From positions 2,542,001-2,606,000 of the forward strand of contig NW_026946359.1 of NCBI RefSeq assembly GCF_035222275.1: 64,000 bases of DNA. Reading direction: 5' to 3'. Each line of letters starts with the position of its first letter. The stretch's first letter is position 1. Below are positions 1-9,659 of the stretch, piece after piece. The notes under the pieces were generated by a model. That model was given only the letters and a program-made list of their open reading frames with translations. It did no database searches and was not told where the DNA came from. This stretch comes from Podospora bellae-mahoneyi (taxonomy: Eukaryota; Ascomycota; Sordariomycetes; Sordariales; Podosporaceae). The position numbers and the translations under genes are program-made.

Positions 1-800
1 GGCAGCGGGTTCACGAACAACATTCCCGTCTCAATATCATACTTCTCCTGAGCCAAAAGGATGGCCGCAGCCTCCTTCTCATCCCTCACCACAGCCGGAC
101 TTTTGACCCCGCTCTCCCTCGCCCAAAAAGCCGGGAAATCCACCTCTTTTTGGTCCTTGCCGTCAGCAAAAGTAGCCACCAGCACCCCCTGCGTCTCCAA
201 AACCTCAAGCGTCTTTGGAATGTCCAAAAACCCCTTCACACCACTGCTCACAACCGCCACCCTCGTCCTCCCCAACTCTGTCAAGTCGGCAGAGATATCC
301 ATCGTGTTCTCCCCGCCCTGATGAACACCACCCAATCCGCCCGTTCCAAACACCCTGATCCCCGCCTGTCGAGCGAGAATCATGGTTCCGGCAATGGTGG
401 TTCCACCGTGGATCTTGTTGCCGCAGATACCCTGACCGATGAGATAGGCGAGGTCACGGCGGGAGACCTTTTTGGCGCCCTGGTCGCACATGGTGGTGAT
501 CTCTTCTGGGGTGAGGCCTACGGTGGCTTGTCCGGCGTAGATGCCGCATACGGCGGGGATGGCGCCGTGGTCGCGAACAATTTGCTCGAGGTTGAGGTCA
601 TTGCCTACGGCGCCGTGGGTGTAGATTGTTGATTCGAGGGCTACGAGGGGGGTGTTGGATCTGACGGCGGAGGAGACTTCGGGGTGGATTCTGAGCCAGG
701 AGTGGGAGGGGGTGGAGGAGATGAGGTAGGGCCGGCGGGAGGGCATCGACAGGAGGGGTCGTTTGGGGAGGAGTTTGGAGAGGGGGCGGGTGAGTGCCAT
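1..800 (-). CDS. Pseudouridine-5'-phosphate glycosidase (PsuG/IndA family), partial at left edge
   Basis: The family cleaves pseudouridine 5'-phosphate to uracil and ribose 5-phosphate in pseudouridine breakdown. The frame is open without introns from the ATG at 800 to the window edge, giving 266 visible codons. Seen motifs: ALESTIYTHG (family catalytic Glu) near residue 45, then ATVGLTP, KKVSRRDLA with a conserved Lys, GGTTIAGTM, FGTGGLGGVH, and SSGVKGFLDIPKT, which holds the usual active-site Lys. The first ~30 residues are basic and Ser/Pro-rich without acids (LSKLLPKRPLLSMPSRR), so mitochondrial import is possible. Fungal homologues are often fused to a C-terminal PfkB sugar kinase; that half would lie outside the window, so the fusion is inference. 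The family assignment is firm. Confidence 0.93.
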   Translation of the reverse strand, partial: MALTRPLSKLLPKRPLLSMPSRRPYLISSTPSHSWLRIHPEVSSAVRSNTPLVALESTIYTHGAVGNDLNLEQIVRDHGAIPAVCGIYAGQATVGLTPEEITTMCDQGAKKVSRRDLAYLIGQGICGNKIHGGTTIAGTMILARQAGIRVFGTGGLGGVHQGGENTMDISADLTELGRTRVAVVSSGVKGFLDIPKTLEVLETQGVLVATFADGKDQKEVDFPAFWARESGVKSPAVVRDEKEAAAILLAQEKYDIETGMLFVNPL

Positions 801-1918
801 TTTGAGTACCTAGGAGTGAGCTGAAGAAGGTAGGCTAGCTTGGAGGGGCCTCCCTGCTGCCTATAAATCCAAAGTAAGAAAAGCTACTATGAGAACAATG
901 AATGAGCCAAGTGAAATGAAAATGGTTTATATTCAACCTAGAATGCAAAAAGCTGTCAAGAAAATCGTTGTATTTGGCTCATCAAAGAAACTGTTGTGAG
1001 AGGTTATGTGAGGTGAGAGCAGCTTCAAAGACAGTGGAGAACCTAGTCATGGTTAGACAGGGGTAGCTTTGGCCAATGAGAAGCTGCATTTGCTAACAGA
1101 TCTGTTGCATGTGTATGTTCTGATGGCGACAACTGAATATGTGATTTGTAGAATAGTCGTAAGAGGTGAGACCTAAGCGTAGTAGTCTTTCTTCTCATAT
1201 ATTTCAAGCTTTGACATAATAAATCAGCCACCAATCCTCAACCAAACTTGTTCTGTCCTCCATCATATGCTCACCCACTCGGCGCCAATCTCAGCTTAGC
1301 TAACCCTCCAACCTCACCACCCCAAAAACCAAAGCTAACCCCAACCCGGCACCCCTCCCAATCTGAAACCCGCCCAGCATGCGCCAACCCTTGCATGAAC
1401 TCCATCGAAACTGTTGTATCCAGATTTGACGTCTCTTCCTCCTTCAAAACCAGAGATGGCCTCTCTGTGCGTATCAGCGCTATGCCCGTGCTTTTGGGGA
1501 CGCCGGTTCACAATCCATCCGGTGAATTTTGCATGACTCCTCCCTCATCACACCTCTTCAGAAACCCGCAAGAAACAGGACACCATTCTCTCACTTCACC
1601 CGCACCCAAGAGAAGACAGCTCGCTTATGTGTCGTGAGCGGGCGAGTGGGTTAGGTCCTTCCTGGTAATCTCGCTCTTATTATATCTCAGTTCATACCGC
1701 AACACGCGCGGGATCTGGTGATCCTCTTTTTTGCTTCCCGGCTTTTGCGTTGTTTCCTTGTTTCTTTTCTCTCTCCTTTCCTGGATTTTTGTATGTTGGC
1801 TAAATAGTTCTTTGCCGGCAAACCCTCCTTCATTCTTGTCACTCCTTTCAACTCCAGAACTCTTTTCGCTTTTACCAGCCGCGCTGTTTTGAAATCATCA
1901 AGAAACAAATTCATCATC
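801..1918. other. Divergent intergenic region, 1.1 kb
   Basis: This lies between the glycosidase start and the next rightward gene and should hold both promoters. The last ~200 bases before 1918 are pyrimidine-rich (runs of TTTC/TCTC around 1725-1790), typical of a fungal core promoter and leader. An open frame at 1248-1637 lacks an ATG start and has no recognisable protein features. I see no RNA gene or repeat. Confidence 0.6.
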
Positions 1919-2798
1919 ATGTCACTCCTAAAACAGGCAGTCCTAGGTCTGCTCCTCACCTCTGCTTCCACAACCGCCCTGGAGTTCACCATAGCAGGCG
2001 GTCAAATCTTCACCCCGGGCCTGGCAGTCCTCAACTCACCTCAACCAGGCACCCCATTAGGAGGCGGTTTGTCTCCCCCCACCTTTTCTTCCTGACCCCC
2101 CATTACTAAACCCCCCCTGCCCAGATCTAATAGAAATCTCCCTCGACATCACAACCAACGGCCGCCTCCCCCTCCCCCCTTACTCCCCAGACTCCCCCTC
2201 CCAAATCCACAACATCTCCATCTTTCTCTCCTCTTACGCCACCGGTAAAAATTTCACCATCACAAACGGAACCGCCACATCCTCCAACTTCAACGAGAAC
2301 GCCTCCCTGGGCAATATTCTGTTTCAGGAACCTGGCTCGACAGTCAAGCACGTCAAGTGGATCTGGCCCGACTGTCTTGTTGGCGACGGCCAGCCTCAGA
2401 CACTCGACAGCGCGAGGGGGGCGTACAACGTGAGCATCAGGCAGAGCTTTCGGTTGAACGGTGAGGATTTTTACACGGTGTTTGATGTGCCGATTTCGGT
2501 GACGAATCGGATTGGGGAGGAGGCGCCGAATAGGGTTGCTAGGCCGAGCTGCGAGGAATTGGAGAATGAGATGATGGAGTGGGAGGAGGTTAGGGAGGGG
2601 GCGGATGAGATGGGGGCTTTGTTTGCGCCGGGGGATGCGACGGTGCTGGAGACTAGTGGGGATGAGGATGGGGATGGGTTGGGGCCTGTGAGGCCTGGGG
2701 CTGGGAGTGGGAGTGGGTTGGGGAGTGGCGCGGGGGGGTTGAAGGTGGGATTGGGGTGGTTGGTTGGGTTGGGGTTGGGGGTTGGGGTTTTGTTGTAG
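1919..2798 (+). CDS. Putative secreted GPI-anchored cell-surface protein, function unknown
   Basis: Two exons, 1919..2066 and 2125..2798, give 273 residues. The 58 bp intron starts GTTTGT, has TTACTAA as a likely branch site and ends CAG. The N-terminus MSLLKQAVLGLLLTSASTTA is a clear signal peptide. The mature part (LEFTIAGGQIFTPG...) is beta-rich in appearance, with NISIF, NFTITNGT and NASLG N-glycosylation sites. An acidic stretch follows, then a Gly/Ser spacer and a hydrophobic C-terminus (GLGWLVGLGLGVGVLL) with no charged tail, the hallmark of a GPI signal. The start at 1919 is the first ATG before the signal peptide. The fold recalls Kre9/Knh1-like fungal surface proteins, but I cannot assign the family. 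A plasma membrane or cell wall location is inferred from the two end signals. Confidence 0.8.
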
Positions 2799-3416
2799 GT
2801 GAGTGGTGATACCCTGGGGTTCAGGTAGGGGCGGGTTGGGATTTTTTTTTGGTTATTTCTGGAGGCCTAATGGGGTTGTATATATAGTTGTGAGGAGATA
2901 TGAAAGGAATATAATGAGATTGAAAAGATTGAGCGATGACAGCTACGTGGGGCGATAACACCAGGAAATTATATGGCCAAGTGCTCTGTGGTCGGGGCAA
3001 CATATACCACCTTCCTACAGATTCTTTCAAAACAGGCAAACATTAACTCCCTTAGTGGTAGGTGGCATAGGCGGAACTGTATTCGTTCTTAGTACGCAAG
3101 GTACTTATCAGGTATTTCAGACGATAAATATACTTCTCTCACCAGCCCCCAACCTCATGTTCACAATGTCAAAGACCTGGCAAGTAACAAGGCTGACCGC
3201 CAAGCAATACCTACCCCACTAAAAACTTACAAAGTGGACCCCCCTTCCCACGCCAAACCTGCAAGGCTACGAAAAACTTCCCCAAGCAACAAAAAAAAAA
3301 AAAAAAGTGATCGCAACTTGTGCAGTCGCATTCGCTGCAGGAAAGCTTCCTCCAAGAATCCCACGCGATATCCCAGCCATATTTCCACCAAAAAAAAAAC
3401 CACCACACATTCCAAA
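2799..3416. other. Intergenic region between the surface protein and UTP18
   Basis: It holds the 3' end of the left gene and the promoter/leader of UTP18. An A-run (3291-3306) and a second A-run near 3391 lie just before the UTP18 start. The frame stays open upstream of the ATG to 3234, but only from a GTG. No further gene is seen. Confidence 0.55.
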
Positions 3417-5321
3417 ATGTCCCGCCGACGCCAACAACAAAAAGAAGACCCCTCCTCCGAAAAGGAAGGCTCCTTCGCCCATTTCTCCAACGAGGAAGAA
3501 GAAGAAGAAGACGACATCTCCATGTCCGACGTCGCCTCCGCTTCCAGCGGCTCCGACGACGATGAATCCGACCGCTCCCCACACCAAAAAGAAATCAACC
3601 TCGTCAAAGACTCCGACGAAGAAGACCTCGAGCGCCTCGTCCTGGGGACCAAATCCGCCGACGACTTCCGCGCCAAGCTCTTCGCGGGTGATGACTTTCT
3701 CCTTCCGGACGTCACCGGTTCCAAGGCTCTTGTCTCTGTCGCGGCGGACAAGGAGGAGGACAATGATCAGTTCAAGAATGTGGACGATTCAATGCTTTTC
3801 ATGATTGACACCGTTGGTGGAGGGGAGGGTGTCATCGCGCATGCCGAGAAGAAGGCTGAAGAAGCGGTGGTTGACAAGCCTGCTTGGGAGGACAGTGATG
3901 ATGAGAGGTTGACTGTTTCGCTTGCTGGGGTGGGGAGGTTGAGGAAGTTGAGGGAGTTTGAGGGGGAGGATGTGGTTAATGGGACTGAGTATAGCCAAAG
4001 GTTGAGGGCGCAGTATATGAGGATGTACCCCGTCCCTGAGTGGGCGCGGCCGGCGGCGGAGAAGAAGACTAGACGGAGGAGGAGGTCTTCTGCTGCGGGT
4101 GGGTCAGACGAAAGTGGGCTTTCTGGGGAGGAGGCGGATAGTGATGAGGAGGGGGGGGATTACGAGGATGCCTTGCCTTTGGAGCAGTTTCTAAGGGATG
4201 TCAATGCTTTTGCTGAGGATGATGATACCAGGTTGTCCAAGAGGAGAAAGTTGCGCCCGGAGACGTTGGATATCCAGCGGACGAGGGATATTCCTGATAC
4301 GCACAAGGCGGGGGTGAGCTGTTTGGCGTTTCACCCTAGGCATCCTATTCTGCTGAGCACGAGTGTCTCGTCGGTCATGTTTTTGCATCATGTTGATGCG
4401 GCGGCGTATCCGACGCCGAATCCGATGTTGACTTCGGTGCAGGTTAGGAGGACTGACTTGAGGAGGGCGGCATTTTTGAGTGTGAAGGGGGAGGATGGGG
4501 AGGGGCAGGGGGAGGAGGTGGTGTTTGCTGGTAGGAGGAAGTATTTCCACAGCTGGAACTTGGCCACGGGTGCGGTGAAGAAGATCAGCAAGATTGCGGG
4601 GCATCAGAAGGAGCATAAGACTATGGAGAGGTTTAGGGCTAGTCCTTGTGGGAGGTGGATAGCGGTTGCGGCGAGTGATAAGAAGGGGGGCGGTATGCTG
4701 AATATTCTTAATGCGGCCACCATGCAGTGGGTTGCGCAGGCGAGGATTGATGGGAGGGGGGGTATTGCTGATTTCCAGTGGTGGAGCAGTGGGGAGGGCT
4801 TGACGATTGCTGGAAGGGATGGGCAGGTTGCGGAGTGGAGCTTGGAGTCCAAGAGAACGGTTGGAGTGTGGAGGGATGAAGGGTCTATTGGCGGTACTGT
4901 CCTGGCGATGGGTGGCAGACATGGTCCCAGGGCGATTGGAGAGGATCGATGGGTTGCCGTTGGCAACAGCAGCGGGATCGTCAACATTTATGACCGGAAC
5001 GAGCTGCTGGTTGCTAGCAAGGACAAGAAGGATGTGGAGATCAAGAAGCTTCCTACACCTGCGAGAGTACTCGAGCAGTTGACTACAGCCATCACTATTT
5101 TGTCCTTCTCGCCAGACGGACAGCTGATGGTCTTCGGAAGCAATCTCAAGAAGGATGCGCTGAGGTTGGTGCACCTTCCCAGCTGCACTGTTTACCGCAA
5201 CTGGCCTACAGAGCAAACACCATTGGGTAGAATTTCCGCCGTTGCCTTCAGCGCCGATAGCAGCATTCTCGCCATTGGCAACGATGCCGGCAAGGTGCGG
5301 ATGTGGGAGATCAGGGGTTAA
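3417..5321 (+). CDS. utp18: U3 snoRNP-associated WD40 protein UTP18
   Basis: UTP18 belongs to the UTPB module of the small-subunit processome, which works with U3 snoRNA in nucleolar 18S rRNA maturation. The single-exon frame encodes 634 residues, close to the ~590 of yeast Utp18. Residues 1-290 are charged and disordered with acidic runs (EEEEEEDD, SDDDESD), a basic RRRRRSS patch and a conserved-looking DDSMLFMIDTVGG. WD40 blades start near residue 295 (HKAGVSCLAFHPRHP) and continue to the C-terminus, which ends in GKVRMWEIRG. The start is the first ATG of the frame; the 61 codons upstream depend on a GTG and are A-rich leader. The helix-rich RTRDIPDTHKAGV linker before the propeller fits UTP18 rather than other WD40 families. 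Confidence 0.92.
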   Translation: MSRRRQQQKEDPSSEKEGSFAHFSNEEEEEEDDISMSDVASASSGSDDDESDRSPHQKEINLVKDSDEEDLERLVLGTKSADDFRAKLFAGDDFLLPDVTGSKALVSVAADKEEDNDQFKNVDDSMLFMIDTVGGGEGVIAHAEKKAEEAVVDKPAWEDSDDERLTVSLAGVGRLRKLREFEGEDVVNGTEYSQRLRAQYMRMYPVPEWARPAAEKKTRRRRRSSAAGGSDESGLSGEEADSDEEGGDYEDALPLEQFLRDVNAFAEDDDTRLSKRRKLRPETLDIQRTRDIPDTHKAGVSCLAFHPRHPILLSTSVSSVMFLHHVDAAAYPTPNPMLTSVQVRRTDLRRAAFLSVKGEDGEGQGEEVVFAGRRKYFHSWNLATGAVKKISKIAGHQKEHKTMERFRASPCGRWIAVAASDKKGGGMLNILNAATMQWVAQARIDGRGGIADFQWWSSGEGLTIAGRDGQVAEWSLESKRTVGVWRDEGSIGGTVLAMGGRHGPRAIGEDRWVAVGNSSGIVNIYDRNELLVASKDKKDVEIKKLPTPARVLEQLTTAITILSFSPDGQLMVFGSNLKKDALRLVHLPSCTVYRNWPTEQTPLGRISAVAFSADSSILAIGNDAGKVRMWEIRG

Positions 5322-5467
5322 TCAACATGTATGTGTAAAAGTGTCGGGACAATAAGCGGCTGATAAAGTGAGTTAGAGGTAAATATCCAATGATTTCAGA
5401 TACAATATGTCTTCCTCCTTGCCATATCCATCTCTTGTGCCGTCAGCTTTCCCCGCAACCGATATCA

Positions 5468-6222
5468 TCACCCTCTTAATATGTCCCTCATCAAAGCCTT
5501 GACAGGTCCCAGTCTATTCTTGACCCATTTCTTGGGGTAGACTTTTCCCTCCTTCATGGTGTATTTGACGAGTTGGTTGAGGCTGGCGAAGCGCTGCGGG
5601 TACACCTTGGGTGTTCCCCCAGTGAGGTTTTTCTCAATGCAGTCGACAATGTCTTGGATGTTGATAAAGACTGTTTTTAAGAGCTATGTTTTTCGTTGTC
5701 AGTATCGGTGGTGATATGGCAGGTGAGTCAGGTAGGCACCTTTCGGCATTTCGTCTTGCTGCACAGGTCAAAGCTTTTGAGCTCGTTCTCGCGGAAGATG
5801 TCGGAACAGAGACGCTGCCGGTCTTGGAGGTCCCCTGCGCCGAAGTATTCGTCGAATATAGCGACGATGGCGGGGGGTTGGTCCTGGTCTTTGGTGTTTT
5901 GTGTCTGTTTCTGTTTTTGCGGACCATGGTGTCACTGCTGGAGGGTGTCTGCCGGGAAGGGGGCTGGATGGCTTCCGTAGTAGGAAGTCCGTTGATGCTA
6001 GTAGGGTTCTACCAACTGAGAAGCTTGTGATGTTTAGAACCTAGCAGACTCCATAGCTGAGGTTTGAGTCCTCGAGTGAAAGGGAGAGGTGAAAACGTTG
6101 GACCCAAACATGCAAACGGACGTTTCATTTCGTGGGAACGCATAGAGTTGAGCATCTTTTTGATCCTGCTGCAAAAAGGGAGCTTGCATGATAGGATAGG
6201 GGGTTTCTTCTTGGTTTGCCAT
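5468..6222 (-). pseudogene. Unrecognised multi-exon gene, apparently frame-disrupted
   Basis: Three protein-like blocks lie in order on the minus strand. Block 1 (6222 down to 6041) starts MANQEETPYPIMQAPF and ends in a possible donor. Block 2 (5997 down to about 5910) reads SINGLPTTEAIQPPS. Block 3 (from ~5931 down to 5740) reads AIVAIFDEYFGAGDLQD and splices over a clean 56 bp intron (5684-5739) into 5683-5468, ending MRDILRG then stop. Blocks 1 and 2 join in frame over a short 43 bp candidate intron. Blocks 2 and 3 overlap in different frames with no room for an intron, so a 1-2 base shift somewhere in the A/C-rich stretch near 5880-5925 is implied, either a real lesion or an assembly error. 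I do not recognise the family. Codon use and the neat last intron argue that it was or is a gene. Confidence 0.4.
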
Positions 6223-6446
6223 AGCCAGGATAGAGGTAGGTATTTTGTAGTAGGGAAAATGAGTGATAACATTTTTCAAGTGTTGAACTTGAAGTCGCAA
6301 AAATCTACCTGGTAGTAGATATTATTTCCACCTGGGGAAAATCCTCCGGTACTGAGCAATTTCATCCATCTCTTCCACCAGCTCTCGCCTCTGTATCAAT
6401 TTCTTGCCAAACACCTTTTTAGACCGTCACCTTGTTCAAGATGATC

Positions 6447-6812
6447 TTAGCTGCAATAATCGCTATTACCAGAACCGGCATCCACACAAGTACCAGGTGC
6501 ATTGCAGCTCTCAATGAACGTGAGGTAGTCTCCGCTTGTGCAATGAAAGAGGACATTGTCCACGCTGTTGGCAGTGAGCAAGTCGGGTCTACCGCTGCAA
6601 TCGTCGATTATATTGTCACGGGACCAGCCTGAAGTCTCTTATTAGCAGAACATTGCACAGCAGGATGGGCCGGGAGCCATACCCATGTTGAGAAGAGTGT
6701 GACCGCAGTAATTCAGGCCTTCGGTGCAGCCGTACAGTGCAGAGGCTGGGGCGGGAGCCGGTGAGGCTGTGGCCAGTGTGGCCAGTATGGAGAGAGTGAG
6801 GATGAAGTTCAT
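6447..6812 (-). CDS. Small secreted cysteine-rich protein
   Basis: Exons 6812..6683 and 6628..6447 encode 103 residues; the 54 bp intron starts GTATGG and ends TTCAG. MNFILTLSILATLATAS is a signal peptide followed by a PAPAPA stretch. The mature ~80 residues carry seven cysteines (YGC, NYC, DDC, FHC, ESC, GTC, DYC) and no other domain. An ATG eight codons upstream (6836) would put polar residues before the hydrophobic core, so the inner ATG is preferred. The first exon reads on to a stop at 6642 if unspliced, truncating the cysteine pattern. Such proteins in fungi act as effectors, antimicrobial peptides or surface proteins; none of these can be chosen from sequence alone. Confidence 0.72.
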
Positions 6813-6836
6813 GATGTTTGAGTAATGTTTGATCAT

Positions 6837-9403
6837 GAAAACCTGATGGTTGATGGGAGTGGTTGATCTGAGGGGAAAGATACTTGCCTACAGTAGATCA
6901 ACGTCTTCGCTGTGGTCTTTATAGATCGCATTGATCTTCTCCTCTCCATCACATCACGACACCACTTCATGTCCCCGTAACCACTTCAGAGTCACAGTTC
7001 AACAAAACTCAGAGCTGGTCTGAGGTCTAAGGCTTCAAGTAACACATCACATGAGAGGGTTACATAGGTACCTGCCGTTCACCATACTCGCTCTGGGTGT
7101 TTCGAGAACCGTTTCCTCGGTCTGAAAACTCCAAATAATCATCCGTCACTTGAGAAGTGAGTTTTAGGATGGCGAGACTCATTTTCCAAATCCATGTGTG
7201 GTGGACGGAAGATAGAACGGGCCATGGCCTTTCCGCCATAGAGAGGTGGTCTGCTCAGTTTGAGTCACTTTGTTCATTATCACTGAGCTACAGGACACAA
7301 AACTCATGTGGTTTTTATTTCGAATCATCGGCAGCAACTAGGTATTGATGGCTGACAGGAAGGGACCCAATAATAGATGGAAGCTCATAAATCGTCTGTG
7401 TATCTTTGATGCGGGTGTTGCAAGATTAAGAACAACCACCGAGGTGGGCGCAAAAATATCCAGGAACCGGTATCATACGATAGTACCAGCCAAATGTTGA
7501 ATTTGAACACCTAGGTAAGCAACAGACACAGTCCCAATAAGTCACCTGTCACCCTACTCGGTTTAGACATGTTGGCAACAGCCCCTTGAGGATTGGAGCA
7601 ATGATGAAACAGCAAGGCAACATATCACGAGGCTGTCGGTATATTAGGAAGACAAGTATGCCATCTACTGGAGATGACCGTCGATGGTAGGGATGAAGTG
7701 ATGCAGCATGGCCGGTTCTGTTGCCCACGGTGAAGACCACCTCAGTGTGCCGAGCTCGAAGAGAAGTTGCTTCGAAGAGGTTGCACCCAATATTCCTCAT
7801 TCGAAGTATTTTTTGGCATAATTGATCGTTCGAGCATCCCCTGTGTGGCCCAAGCCTTGGGAGTATAGAATTGTACATTCATAAATCAGCATCCTCAATG
7901 AACATCTGGCATAGCATTGACAGGATCCTCATTCTCTTCGGTTGGGCTCGTTCGTTTATCTCGTTTTCGGCCCGGCAGACCGCTCCGCAGACTCTTGTTG
8001 CGATGCTGGTAGACAGGAGGGGAAAAGTATCCGCAAAGTGTTTTATCCCTCAGACAACAGAAACCCAATGGAGTTTCCAAGAGGTCCAGAACACATTTAT
8101 CACGGTCGGGTTGTGGTCGGCTGTCAAGCTGAGGTTAAAGTAAGCACAGGACCCCACTACGGAAGCATCTCAACGGCCGCGGCGACCCCCACGTGTCCAG
8201 CTAAGCAGCAGCTAGACAACAGCGACATTTTTTGCGGGCCTCAGATGGCACAAAATGTACACAAACTGCAATTGAGCTCCGCCAGCAACTCCAGTTTGGT
8301 GCCTGACAAGGCGGTGATCAGCTTTTAGGGGTTCGAAACTATCCAGCTATTCAAGACAAGGAACCAAGCACTTGGTATAGAACAAGAGCAGAGGAAAAAC
8401 AAGCTGATAAGCATCTGATAACCAAAGCTCCAGACATGCAGCCACCCTGCAAAAAGCTCCAAAACCCCTGTGCGGCGTCGGCTGATGCCTTTCCTCTTTG
8501 GCTCTGGCGTCACCCAGCTGCCCAGAAAGCCCCGCAACGGCCTGGCGTTGCCGAATTTTAGCGGGCCCGGGATACCCCGCTGATCGGATTTCAGAATTTT
8601 AGCCCGCGGCGATTGGGAACATGCACAGTTGTGCCGAATGAGACGTAACGTGGGAAGGGATGCCATCGACACATCGCCAATTGCTTGATGCTATCAGAGT
8701 AGTGTCATGCAAAATCACGCACTTTCCACTTGCCCACGGACAAACGGCCACCAAGCCCAACGACCCGAGCGAGACTGAGAAGTGACGGGCCCAATGTTTC
8801 ACAGAACACCCTCCAAACAGAGCAGAGGCACAGCTACCTAGATAGAGGCTGGCTGACCCTCCATGATGAGAAAGCAACGCCGGGCTGAACCGGAGAGCGC
8901 GAGACCAATTGGCATTCGCCAGCTTTACACCAAGAGGTGTTGCACAATGGCATCAATTTCCTCGAGGGCTCCAAGCAAAATGCCGATGTCATCGTCTGCA
9001 AGCAATCGCAATGGCGATCCCAATGGGATGGTTCCCCTTCGTCGAAGATGGCTTGCGACGACGTGTCAGGCCACAAACGGCCAGCGGCTCTCTGGTTCTG
9101 ATGCATGGCCGCCAGGTTTGAGGACATTTGAACCAGCCCTGTTTCCCGAAGCTTGTCCACATCTCGCCCACATTGCTGGGCTGGCTGGACGCACGCCTTG
9201 GGCTGCAGCCCGTCTTATCCCAGATGCATTGCATATGTAGGTTGCGGTTGGAGAGGGCCAGAGTGAGAGTGTGTGAGAGAGGGAAACATGTGTCTACGCC
9301 AGTTTTATTCTCGCAAAAAGAGGGGCATATGATAACACCTACGCAGCAATGATAATCACAATCGCCTTTTCTCATTCCTGTCTCTATCATACTGTCTGTC
9401 TCA

Positions 9404-9442
<39 letters not shown>

Positions 9443-9659
9443 TAAAATTCTCATCCAACATCGCGTTTAACCCCTCACACTCAGGCCACCCCCTACTGGC
9501 AGCAACAAAGTGACAAACATGGTTTCCCTAGGTGTGTAGGCTGCACTGTGCTTCGAGAATCCCAGCCGACCTCTTCTGTCATCTCATCGCGAACCCCTCC
9601 GTCACAAGGATCCCCCCGCGATAGTGGAGAAATAGTCTCCACGTTCCTGTTCTTCGGCA
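6837..9659. other. Gene-free stretch, 2.8 kb
   Basis: Open frames of 60-130 codons occur on both strands, but most lack good start contexts, none shows a recognisable domain and none joins convincingly through introns. The base composition is near that of the neighbours. The right end, rich in short repeats and pyrimidines, is the promoter and leader of the large gene that follows and includes the CAT microsatellite. I see no tRNA or transposon signature. Confidence 0.5.
9404..9442 (+). repeat. (CAT)13 microsatellite
   Basis: Thirteen uninterrupted CAT trinucleotides lie about 220 bases before the start codon of the large downstream gene, probably in its promoter or 5'UTR. It is likely to vary in length between strains. 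Confidence 0.95.

Noticed and set aside
1248-1637. 129-codon frame in the first intergenic region
   Set aside because: Begins with TTG, no domain, Pro/Ser-rich in the way of promoter DNA.
7801-7860. TTCGA-containing stretch resembling a tRNA T-arm
   Set aside because: No pairing stem around it and no acceptor, D or anticodon arms at the right spacing.
8863-9240. 125-codon frame before the giant gene
   Set aside because: Overlapped by equally long frames on both strands; no domain and no codon-bias advantage.
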